Notes: generated by a model not told the origin, from the letters alone. A DNA stretch of 10,770 nt from Allomyces macrogynus ATCC 38327 (GCA_000151295.1 GG745329.1:1532397-1543166), one strand, 5' to 3'. Shown: positions 1 to 7,691, counted from the stretch's first letter. A program made the numbers and translations.

Positions 1-1621
1 CCGGCCAAGGCGACGCCCGTGGCGGCTGTGCCTTTGCCGCCAGCGGTCACGCAGGCGCTCGGCACGGACGTGATTTACGGGTCAGTGCTGTGGGTCGGGC
101 CGACGCTGCTCGTGAAAGTGCTCAACCGGATCCAGAACCAGCAGCGGGTCGTGGCCGTGACGCTCTCGCCGACCAAGGTCTCGGCCGTCGTCGTGCGCGA
201 GATTGGGTCGCCCGATGGGTGGCTCGAACTGAACCACCAGTGGACGCCCGTCGTGCTCGGCGCACCCGATGAGGACGACGATGGCGCCGAGACCGACGCG
301 CCAGTCCCGCCGCGCGTGCCGCAGACCGCGGGGTACGTCGACCTTGTCAATATTGACGGCTTTACGCACGTCGGGTACTTTGCAACGGCCAAGACGCGCG
401 ACCCGGTGATGTTGACCAAGGGCGACTGGCAAGTCGTGGCCATCAAGGGCGTCGACCCCGTCAACCGCCGCGTCTATCTCGTCACGACGCAGCACGAGTC
501 GACGCAGCGCGCGCTCGCGTACGTCGACCTGACCGACGAGATTCTGTCGGGTACCTCCGTGAAGATCGCGACCGCCGACCCGCCGCTCGTCGACGCGCGC
601 CTTCCGCGCGGGTACTACCAGGCGCAATTCTCGACCTTCGCGCAGTTCTACTGGGTCGCCTACGAAGGCCCCGGGATTCCGTGGCAGGCGATTAAGAAGC
701 CCGGGGACGGCGCGTTTTCCGTCGTCTTGCAGGATAACCAGCACCTGAATGCAACGGCTGCGCAGTACGCGTTGCCGGGCGTGCAGTACACGCGCATCCC
801 CGTGCCCGTCGATCCGGCGGCGCCCAATGGCGCGACCGTAGACGTGAATGCCGTGATTTACACGCCGCCCGGGTTCGACCCGAAGAAGAAGTACCCCGTG
901 TTCATGCGCGTCTACGGCGGCCCGAATTCGCAGCTCGTGCAGCAAAAGTGGGACGTTGACTTGCACACGTACCTCGCAAGCAATCGATCGATGGTGTGCG
1001 TCGTCGTGGATGGTCGTGGGACCGGGTTCCGTGGTCTGCGGTTCCGCAACGCCGTCTACCGCCGGCTCGGCGACCTCGAGGCTGCGGATCAAGTGAATGC
1101 GGCCAAGTGGCTTGCGGCGCAGCCGTGGGTCGATGCCAAGCGCATCGGGATCTGGGGGTGGAGTTACGGCGGGTACATGGCATCCAAGGTCGTCGAGCGC
1201 AACGTCGAAGGCGTCTTCCAGTACGCGATCGCGGTCGCGCCCGTGACCGACTGGCGGTTCTACGACTCGGTCTATACGGAACGGTACATGAGCACGCCCA
1301 CGGCCAACCCGCAGGGGTACAAGTCGAGTGCGGTCAACCGGATGCTCGGGTTCAAGCGCACGCGGTTCCTGTTGGTGCACGGGTCGGGCGACGATAACGT
1401 GCACGTGCAGCAGGCCATGGCGCTCGTGCGCAAACTGCAGACGGCGGGCGCGCACGCGTATCGACTTCAGATTTTCCCGGGATTCCGACCACTCGATGAA
1501 TTTCGGGAATGCGTACCGCGAGTTGTATGCGCTCATGGATCGGTACATCGGGCATGTCGTGTTTGGCCAGGACGAGTACGAGGTGGAGCTGGTCAAGCGC
1601 GGCGTCGTGGCAGTATTGTGA
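1..1621 (+). CDS. Type IV dipeptidyl aminopeptidase (S9B, Ste13/Dap2-like), 5'-partial, frameshifted
   Basis: This is a serine exopeptidase that removes X-Pro/X-Ala dipeptides from N-termini. Fungal relatives are type II membrane proteins of the late Golgi (Ste13) or vacuole (Dap2). The gene enters from the left edge in frame 1, so the cytoplasmic tail, membrane anchor, first propeller blades and Glu-Glu motif are outside. Codons 1-245 are the end of the beta-propeller and about 265 onward the alpha/beta-hydrolase domain. Visible landmarks are VYGGPNSQ with the oxyanion Tyr (codon 305), VVDGRGTGFRG, GWSYGGY with the nucleophile Ser (1162-1164), APVTDWRFYDSVYTERYM and HGSGDDNVH with the catalytic Asp (1390-1392). 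The frame breaks near 1477-1481. The catalytic His (1490-1492, in PDSDHSMNF) and the last 46 residues lie in frame 2, ending at TGA 1619-1621. Removing one G would restore the family sequence, so this is either an assembly error or a recent inactivation. The family call is very firm; whether the gene functions is open. Confidence 0.93.
1477..1481 (+). other. Frameshift site (one extra base) in the peptidase gene
   Basis: Frame 1 reads IFP up to 1479 and frame 2 reads DSDHSM from 1481, which together make the family motif FPDSDH. One surplus G within CCGGG separates them. No GT/AG pair is available here for an intron to explain it. If unrepaired, frame 1 runs on to 1926 with non-homologous sequence and loses the catalytic His. 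Confidence 0.85.
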
Positions 1622-1656
1622 TAGTTTGGGCGGAGAAGGGTATTGTGATAGTTGGG
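1613..1656 (+). repeat. Short direct repeat spanning the peptidase stop codon
   Basis: GTATTGTGATAGTTTGGG (1613-1630) recurs as GTATTGTGATAGTTGGG (1640-1656), differing by one T and starting 27 bp apart. The first copy contains the TGA stop and part of the last codons; the second lies in the 3' flank. A small tandem duplication is the simplest explanation; no function is assigned. Confidence 0.75.
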
Positions 1657-2039
1657 AACAAAGACATGTCTGTGCCGGATCAGCGAGCGGTGTGTTTTTC
1701 GGCCTTGTGCAGCAAAGCACGCGCCTTGTTGCGCGTGTCGCAGCGTCTCCCACTCCGGTCTGCTGGCCGCGCGGCGGTGCGCACATTGCCCGAGGACGGC
1801 GCGGGCCCCGCCATCGTTGCCGCGAACGCGGCCCCACCCGCGCCGAGGAAGCACGCCGCTCGACTCGTTCGAGTTCGAGACGCGCGGCGAGCCTGGCGCG
1901 CCCCGACGCCCTCACGTCGACGCTGAGCACCCGTCGCGCCTGCCCGGCCTGCTGCTGCAAGCACACGCCCGCACCGGCGGCCGCCGTGGCCCCTCGATCT
2001 CGCTGCGAGCCCCGGCGCGGCACGCGGTCGCTCGCCACC
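1622..2039. other. GC-rich intergenic spacer between peptidase and channel genes
   Basis: This stretch should hold the peptidase 3' UTR and the channel promoter and 5' UTR. I see no gene, no TATA box and no AATAAA signal. Frames are open on both strands only because the DNA is very GC-rich, and their translations are Arg/Ala/Pro-rich without family resemblance. Confidence 0.6.
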
Positions 2040-2043
2040 ATGC
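2034..2043 (+). promoter_or_regulatory. Kozak-like start context of the channel gene
   Basis: GCCACCATGC is a near-perfect Kozak context at ATG 2040-2042. It opens a Ser/Pro/Ala-rich frame of 49 codons that joins in phase 0, through an 80-bp intron, to the long second exon of the channel. This decided the start over the ATG at 2246. Confidence 0.6.
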
Positions 2044-5000
2044 CCCACGCACCACCACCGTCGGCCTCCTCGCAGCCAAGCCGCATCGCTGCTCCACGAG
2101 CCCTCCACCATGCGGCCGCCGATCACTCCGACCCCTCGGCCAGCCTGTCGTCGTCGACGAGCGCCTCGTCGCGCACGCCGAGTCTGGTACCGACCCTCGC
2201 TCTCATCGTCCCTTCCGCGGCCATCTTTACGGCGACTGACCTTGCATGGTCGGTTCGGTTCCGCAGGACCGCCACGCCCGCCACGTCGCGACGACGCCGC
2301 ACTCGTGCGTGCCCGACATTGTCGCCGACTCGTCGAGCGATGACGACAGCTATAGCGACGTCGACCTAGCTAGCGCGACGGCGGGCCAGCTCGGCAGCAG
2401 CAGCGGCAGCGGCACGGCGAGCTCGCCGTTTGCGATCCCGCACATCATGCGCATTCCGAGCAGTCGCGGCGGCAGTGCCGTCGAGCTCATCTTTGACCGC
2501 GACACTGCTGCGTCCACGGCCGCATCGACGATGCAGCGCACCGGCATCTTGCCAGCGCTGACCGTTGAATCCGCGTCGACCGTGTCCCTGACGTTGCCGC
2601 ACGCCATGACGCGGCCAGCGCCGGCGGTCGGACCTGCGACCAGCGCGTCGCGCGAGCCTGCAGTGCACTCTCGTGCTCCCTCCCGCGCAGCGGCGTCCAC
2701 TGTCGAAGTGCCGCAGCCGGTCTACAACTCGGTCTCGAGCCTGCCCACGACGTCGGTCTCCAATTCCAACTCGGTCTCCGACAACAGCGATTCGGCGCTG
2801 CGCCACGCGGCCGCGCACTCGACCAAAACGCTCGACAGCAGCGGGATATCGAGCGAGTACACGACCATGCCCCTGGCGCCGCGTGAGTCGACGGCGCCGC
2901 GATCGACTCCGTCCATGGCGCAGACCACGCTCGACACGCCTCCCCGACGCATTACGGCGTCTGCGGACGGGTCCTTGCCGACTCCACGGCTTCGCAGAGC
3001 GTCTCTCTCCGCGCCGGGGTCTGCCGGATTACCGACGACGAGACCCGATTCACCCACGGCGTCGCCGTCACCGACGAAACCGCGCGGGTCGGCCGCGCCG
3101 TCACCCGTGCCCACCATGGCGCGCCGGCCCGGTGACTCGCCGCAGGGAACGACGCGCACGGCGCCGCGCAATGCGCCCGACGCGGAATCGTCATTTTCGT
3201 CGCCGAGACTGATGCCGAAATCCGCGACTGTCGACCAGCACCTGTCGGCGGCCGGGCTCACCGTGCCGATGCCCGCACAGCTCGTGTTGCCGGGCAACGT
3301 CACGTCGGCGATTCGCCACATTACGATCGCGCGGTCGCTCGCGCGGCAGCGTACGATGGGCCGGAACGGGACCTTGGGGTCGTCGGTGTCGGCCGACCTC
3401 GAGGCTGGCCGGATCGCGGGCGTCTCGGATACGTCAAGCGTGCACATTCCGTCGGCGGTCAGTATTGATCGTCCCGTGTCGCCGACCGGCGAGGACTCGG
3501 ACGAGAATGACGACGAGGAGGAGGATGGGGGTGATGGAGGAGCGGGCGGGGCCGGCGTGCAAGGCATGCACAAGTCGGCCATGACTGTGCCCGCGGCGAG
3601 TACCAAGATCGCCACGTTGGGCAGGCGACGAGCGCCTGACCCAAGCGAAGTGGATCCGGCTGGGGCTGCGTCGAGCTCTGACGAGGGACCTGAGGCACTG
3701 TGCACCGAGCCAAGGATTCCTTTCCTGACCTGCTTTCGTCGCGCCATTGCGAGTGTCTTGGAGCGCCCCGACGCGACATGGTGGAGGATATTCGATCGCA
3801 TCTCGTGGACCATGGACCTGTGTGCGTTTGTGTCTTTTCTTGACCGACCGCGGAAGAGAGGGACTGACGCGCCTTTTTCCGCATGTAGACTACCTGATCG
3901 TCGTGCCGTTCACGTTCGCCTTCTGCTGCGACTACGGCCGCGACTTCATCTACAGCTACTTTTTCTTTGATTGCCTGTGCGTCGCGCGCATCGCCTTCAA
4001 CCTGGTGCGACCCTACATCGACCAGTACGGCCAACTGTTGTTCGACTCGAAGAGCAAGCGCAACCACTACATTTTCCATCGAAGTGGGTGGCTCGACGTA
4101 GTCGGCGCGATTCCGTTCGACTACATCCCCGTTTTCATTGCGCTCGCCGACGGGTCGCTCGACGACATGGAGTGCAGGAACCCGCACTTTGTCGACCCCG
4201 ATGGCCACGTTGTGGCAGGCACGTCGGATCCGCACTTGGGCAGCGGGTACCAGGCGCGGTTTTTGTACCACCCAAGGTCCATTCGCGCCGCTATCTCTCT
4301 GGTGGATCCGCGACGAAAAGAGCTGATTGAAATTCTGGTGCGCTCACTAGCGACATACCCGCGCTCCTGTTTTGGTTCTCGGTGCTACGGCTGCTCCGGC
4401 TCGTTGGCACGACGGGCACTGTGCGATGGGCGCTGCAGGCCAATTTCCCGATGGTCAGCTCCCCCATTTCGCGGCTCATCAAGAACCTGCTCCTGTCGGT
4501 CTACCTCAGCCACATCAACACGTGCGGGTTTTGGTTCATGGAGACGCGCACCAACGACCACGGCCGGTGGATCACGGAAAACCACCTCGACCTCGACGAG
4601 CACGGGTCGGTGCCCGTCGTATGGTGGCGATACCTGGTGACCTTGTGCGTTGCTCGTGGTATCCAAATGCTCACGCATTGGCCGAATGCTGACGCTGCTC
4701 TCTTGGATTGCGCGACAGCTTTATCTGTCAGCGCGCGCTGTTCTTTATTCATCGGCACACGGTCGTACCCGACGAGATGCTGTATCAGTGCATGGTGCAG
4801 TTCCTTCTTCAGTCTTGTCAACCCCAACGTCGCTCATGCTGACGGCCTCGATGCCCGCCCTCTTCTCTTGGTAGGAAGCCCTGTTCGCGGCGTGCCTTTA
4901 CGGCAGCATTTTAGGCAACCTCTCGCAGATCGTGCGCTCGTTTGACACGCAGGCGACCTTGGACAAGGCCGGTACGTCGCTGCGTCGTTTTGTGGTCACG

Positions 5001-6403
5001 GGCCGTTTGGATGGTGCAAATTGACTACTGTTCCACCGATTCACAGAAAAGCATCGCAAGATCCAGCGCCAGTTCCTCGCACAGTACATGATCAACAAGC
5101 ACTTCCCGCCGACTTTGCAGCGCAAGGTCCTGTATCAGGAGGAGTTTGAGTGGGTGCACAAGCGCGGCGTTAACACGGAGCTCCTGCTCGGCGAGGCGCT
5201 GCCCAAGAGTTTGCGGCTCGAGGTGTGCGTGCACCTGTATTACGCGTACGGCTCGGTGTTTTTGTCTTCTCGCGTTTCGCTTATGGGTTTGCGCATCTTG
5301 CTCACGTGCGCTCGGCTCGGTCGTAGGTTGATTTGCGAGGTGCGGCCAAACCGCTGCCTTTGCGTTCCTTGCGCGACACGTCGAGCGTCGAGATCAATCA
5401 CGATCGGGCCATGGCCGTTCACCACACCTGTCGCCCCACGGCCTAGGTCCCATTATTCCGCGAAACCGACGACATGTTCAAGGTGGCGCTCTGCGAGCGT
5501 ATCTCGCTGATCACGGCGCCCAAGGGATTTTACGTACACGTCCTTTCTCCCCGTCTGTTCATGGCCAAGGACCCCACTCACGTTTTTCCGTCGATAGGCA
5601 TGCAAAGCAGGCGACGCCGGTACACAACAGCCTCCTTTCCCACGGAATGCTCGAAAGAGACGAGACGGACTGACGCGGTGATCACCCTCGCGCGCCAGGG
5701 AACGAAATGTACTTCATCCGGCGCGGCGGCGTCGACGTGCTCAACAAGGACGAGACCAAGGTCTTAACCAAGCTTGGCGTGTCGGCCTACTTTGGCGAGG
5801 TCGCGTTGTTCCAGTACGTGCTCTGCTTGTGCTCTCCACCCATGAATTTGCCGACTGATCCTCGTGTTCCGACAGGGAGTGCCGACGCACCGCGACCGTC
5901 AAGACCAACACCGACACGGAACTGGTACGCTTGCTAATCCCTCATTCCTCCCCCGCCCCGTCTCAACCTCACAACCCTCACCACACACGAACCCGCAGTG
6001 CGTCCTCAAGAAAGCCGACTTTGACGACATCCTCTCGGCGTCGCCCGCCATGGTCGCCGTCTTTCGTAAAGCCGTGGCCGAGCGCGAAGAGCGCGATGCC
6101 AAGCGCAGGGAAGAAGAAGTCGCCGCCGCCGGCGCTGCTGCCGCTGCCGCTGCTGCCGCTGCTGCCGCTACCAAGGCCACAGCCGCTCCAGATCCCGGAA
6201 TCAACACGACGGCGTTACCCGGCCGACTCGGCCGACGCACGACGAGCACGGGTCGTGGGCCAAGCAACGGCGGCACCGCACTTGTTCTCGGCGCTCGGGG
6301 AGTAAGTTGGTGGGGGTCGCGCGGTCGTCCAAGGGCGGGTTGGATGATACGGGACCGCATGCGCCCGTCGCGCCCACCGCGCCGCCGGCGGCACCTGTGG
6401 TGA
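2040..6403 (+). CDS. Cyclic-nucleotide-binding 6TM channel (HCN/CNG/EAG superfamily), 13 exons, non-GYG pore
   Basis: This is a predicted plasma-membrane cation channel subunit gated by cAMP or cGMP, about 1,144 residues. Exons: 2040-2186, 2267-3821, 3889-4264, 4351-4644, 4719-4794, 4875-4971, 5047-5245, 5327-5339, 5447-5533, 5598-5619, 5699-5813, 5876-5924, 5999-6403. Residues 1-530 are low-complexity, with an RRAS protein-kinase-A-type site (292-295) and an acidic run (~457-480). S1 is 563-580, S2 587-607, S3 about 635-654, and S4 about 698-720 with only R706, R709 and R718. S5 is 735-756 (LSHINTCGFWFM), the pore loop 787-808, S6 about 812-835. The C-linker is about 836-918 (KHRKIQRQFLAQYMINKHFP, LPKSLRLEVCVHLY). 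The CNBD is 920-1040, with VPLFRETDDMFK, NEMYFIRRGG, YFGEVALF and the Arg-Thr of the phosphate cassette (R998-T999). The filter aligns to H802-R803-H804. The superfamily is certain; ligand, selectivity and the exact C-terminus are not. Confidence 0.88.
2187..2266 (+). other. Channel intron 1 (80 bp, phase 0)
   Basis: The donor is GTACCG, the branch site CTGAC is in 2236-2240, and the acceptor is CCGCAG. It joins ...SSRTPSL to DRHARHVATT.... It is less certain than the later introns because the flanks are low-complexity and cannot be checked by homology. Confidence 0.55.
3822..3888 (+). other. Channel intron 2 (67 bp, phase 1)
   Basis: GTGCGT is the only phase-compatible donor nearby. There is a CTGAC branch site at 3864-3868 and the acceptor is ATGTAG. 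Splicing restores an uninterrupted S1 helix, WTMDLYYLIVVPFTFAF, from two different frames. Confidence 0.88.
4265..4350 (+). other. Channel intron 3 (86 bp, phase 2)
   Basis: The donor is GTACCA, with CTGAT at 4323-4327 and acceptor CACTAG. It joins the S3-S4 loop (GYQARF) to S4 (DIPALLFWFSVLRLLRLVG). A donor at 4277 (GTCCAT) also keeps phase and would add four residues. GTACCA fits the gene's other donors better. Confidence 0.7.
4645..4718 (+). other. Channel intron 4 (74 bp, phase 2), within the pore loop
   Basis: The donor GTGCGT matches intron 2; the branch site CTGAC is at 4689-4693 and the acceptor is GCGACAG. It joins WWRYLVT to FFICQRALFF and gives a pore loop of the usual family length. 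Confidence 0.75.
4795..4874 (+). other. Channel intron 5 (80 bp, phase 0)
   Basis: The donor is GTGCAG, the branch site CTGAC at 4839-4843, and the acceptor TTGGTAG. It joins DEMLYQCM to EALFAACLYGSILGN, making a continuous S6 that aligns without gaps to HCN S6. Confidence 0.85.
4972..5046 (+). other. Channel intron 6 (75 bp, phase 1)
   Basis: The donor is GTACGT, with a TTGAC-type branch site near 5031 and acceptor TTCACAG. It joins SFDTQATLDKA to EKHRKIQRQFLAQYM across the A' helix of the C-linker, as the family requires. Confidence 0.92.
5246..5326 (+). other. Channel intron 7 (81 bp, phase 2)
   Basis: The donor is GTACGG, with CTCAC near 5301-5305 and acceptor GTCGTAG. It leads into the 13-nt microexon 5327-5339. 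Any other reading leaves an unrelated insertion between VCVHLYY and VPLFRE. Confidence 0.8.
5327..5339 (+). other. 13-nt microexon (exon 8) encoding A-LICE
   Basis: The single base 5327 completes an Ala codon and the next four codons give L-I-C-E, followed directly by donor GTGCGG. The spliced product HLYYALICEVPLF matches the family pattern HL-x3-L-[IV]-x2-VPLF in both length and hydrophobicity. Confidence 0.8.
5340..5446 (+). other. Channel intron 8 (107 bp, phase 0)
   Basis: The donor is GTGCGG and the acceptor GGCCTAG. This is the longest intron in the gene and has no clear CTGAC. It joins the microexon to VPLFRETDDMFK at the start of the CNBD. Confidence 0.8.
5534..5597 (+). other. Channel intron 9 (64 bp, phase 0)
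   Basis: The donor is GTACAC, with CTCAC near 5576-5580 and acceptor CGATAG. It separates APKGFY from the 22-nt microexon. Confidence 0.82.
5598..5619 (+). other. 22-nt microexon (exon 10) encoding ACKAGDA-G
   Basis: It supplies seven codons plus the first base of a Gly codon. The spliced YACKAGDAGNEMYFI has exactly the length of HCN YIIREGTIGKKMYFI, including the conserved G-x2-G turn of the CNBD beta-roll. Identical GTACAC donors flank it on both sides. Confidence 0.82.
5620..5698 (+). other. Channel intron 10 (79 bp, phase 1)
   Basis: The donor is GTACAC, the branch site CTGAC at 5670-5674, and the acceptor GCGCCAG. It joins AGDA to GNEMYFIRRGG. Confidence 0.9.
5814..5875 (+). other. Channel intron 11 (62 bp, phase 2)
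   Basis: The donor is GTACGT, with CTGAT near 5854-5858 and acceptor CCGACAG. It joins YFGEVALFQ to ECRRTATV inside the phosphate-binding cassette. Confidence 0.93.
5925..5998 (+). other. Channel intron 12 (74 bp, phase 0)
   Basis: The donor is GTACGC, CTCAC motifs lie at about 5967-5980, and the acceptor is CCCGCAG. It joins KTNTDTEL to CVLKKADFDDIL, the last CNBD strand and the C-terminal helix. Confidence 0.92.
6122..6169 (+). repeat. GCN trinucleotide run encoding polyalanine
   Basis: Sixteen codons (GCC/GCT, one GGC) encode AAAG followed by twelve Ala, just after the charged helix that ends the CNBD (REERDAKRREEEV). Mixed GCC/GCT use suggests it is older than a pure microsatellite, but it is prone to length change. 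Confidence 0.9.
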
Positions 6404-6633
6404 GGGAGGGGGGCAGTGCGGAGATGGCGGGGGCGAGATTGCACGCGGCGGGGGGCGGGAATTTGGGCGAGGGAGGTGAGACGGCGGCAAGGCCGCACCG
6501 GCGGGTATCGGCGAGCGCTGGTAGCGGGACAACTGGGAGTGGGAGCGGTGGGCGCGCTCGGTCTCCGCTCGGCGGGCCGAGTCTGTCGATGACGTCGGAC
6601 TCAAATGGACTGGTGGAGGGGGGAGGGACGTAG
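6302..6633 (+). other. Alternative open frame for the channel C-terminus
   Basis: After the polyalanine run the likely frame is unclear. Frame 2 stops at TGA 6401-6403 with an Arg/Trp-rich ending. Frame 1 stays open to TAG 6631-6633 with a Gly/Ser/Ala/Thr-rich, high-GC3 sequence (RRVSASAGSGTTGSGSGGRA) that resembles the disordered parts of this protein. A GTAAGT at 6302-6307 could be a donor but no good acceptor follows; one-base indels are the other explanation. There is no homology to decide. Confidence 0.4.
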
Positions 6634-7691
6634 TCTAGGAACGTTTTTAGGTGACCAATAGTGTGAGAGTGGCTGGCGAAGAGACGACGGACAGAGCGAA
6701 TATATTGCCTTTTTGTAACAGGAACATCCCATCAACCAGAGAGACCCGAAGACCTCCACGCAGATCCTTGCATCGCACCAGCGATGTGACGTGCAACTGT
6801 CACCGCCAGCGAAAACTTTCAGCTTCGTTAAAGCCGTTCATCCCGCCAACACTGCCGACAACATGAGTGTTCACAGAGTACAAACCCGTCACCTGGCGAG
6901 CACTGTGATGAGACGTAGGGAGCAGGGAATGCGCATACTGACTGCGCCAACGATAAATTAGAATTGCACTCGTTCACGTCATACACTGCACGCCTCGTCC
7001 AGACAACGGTTATGTTTACGGCGGGATTCTTTGTGCGCTGTTTTAAGAACGATGTGATGGGGCATGAGCTCATCCTGCAAGAGCTGCAAGAATGAGCTGT
7101 TGCGAACGTTGTGCACTGTGCTCCCCTACTTTCATGGCAAGAAATGTCGTTATATATTAAGTATCATCGACGTTTGTCGACCCGCGCATTGTCGGAGGAA
7201 AGTATTTTGGAGCAACAGCCGTGATGCATCTGTTCGAAACTGACGTCGTGCTCCTCTGCTCTGGCTTCTCGCTGGCTGCTCCCGTTCAACACCCAGCCCG
7301 CCGCAAAGTATGCCAAATATCAACCTCATCCGCGATGTTAGTAGAAGGCTCAATTGATGCCCGCTTGACCAGTTCTAGGTGGGCAAGCTGTCTCAACTAT
7401 AATATCCCTAGCCATTGTCGTAAACTTATCGTGCCGGACGATAGCTTCTTTGTATTCGCTATGTCTCAGAAGTGTGACCAATCTGTATCTGGCGTTCCTC
7501 GAGGTGCGGATCTCCTAAGTGACCCAAAGTGACCGCAGCAGTCTACATGAATGCACTGCGACGTATGGGGCTCCAACCCAATCCAGGGCGCTTTCATGAT
7601 CGAGCACACGCCGGCCCTTCAACGACGACTGCAACTGTCTGCACTCCGCTGTCAACTGCAATCCACCTGAGCTCATTTCGCGCCAGCCAAG
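6634..7691. other. Intergenic region of lower GC between channel and LRR genes
   Basis: About 1.06 kb without a convincing gene. It should contain the channel 3' UTR and the LRR-gene promoter. I see only minor elements: the perfect palindrome ATGAGCTCAT at about 7064-7073, a repeated TGCAAGA next to it, and a TATATATTAAG stretch near 7150 that is too far from the start codon at 7692 to be an ordinary TATA box unless the 5' UTR is long or spliced. Confidence 0.6.

Noticed and set aside
82..1854. 590-codon open frame on the minus strand opposite the peptidase
   Set aside because: It is antisense to a strongly conserved gene. Its Arg/His/Val/Asp-rich translation is the expected mirror of GC-biased codons and it matches no family.
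2246..2248. ATG at 2246 as the channel start
   Set aside because: It lies inside the proposed 80-bp intron and its context (GCATGG) is weaker than GCCACCATGC at 2040. It is not excluded: it would give a protein shorter by about 42 residues in the disordered part only.
2722..3813. 363-codon minus-strand open frame opposite the channel N-terminus
   Set aside because: It has low-complexity mirror composition and is antisense to the exon that leads without a break into the conserved pre-S1 region. It shows no domain.
4277..4350. Alternative donor GTCCAT at 4277 for intron 3
   Set aside because: It is phase-compatible, but all other donors are GTRC and GTCC would be an outlier. The difference is four residues in a loop.
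5417..5446. 30-bp intron joining NHDRAMA to VPLF
   Set aside because: It gives a plausible-looking join, but the intron would be far shorter than all the others and the upstream exon would not connect in phase with VCVHLYY. The microexon solution fits phase and length.
6302..6307. GTAAGT as a thirteenth intron donor
   Set aside because: It is a textbook donor but unlike the gene's other donors. The phase-compatible acceptors (6408, 6423) sit in purine-rich sequence without a pyrimidine tract or branch site.
6828..7073. 81-codon minus-strand open frame in the spacer before the LRR gene
   Set aside because: The translation has no domain, no repeat and no sensible splice extension. It is short enough to be chance.
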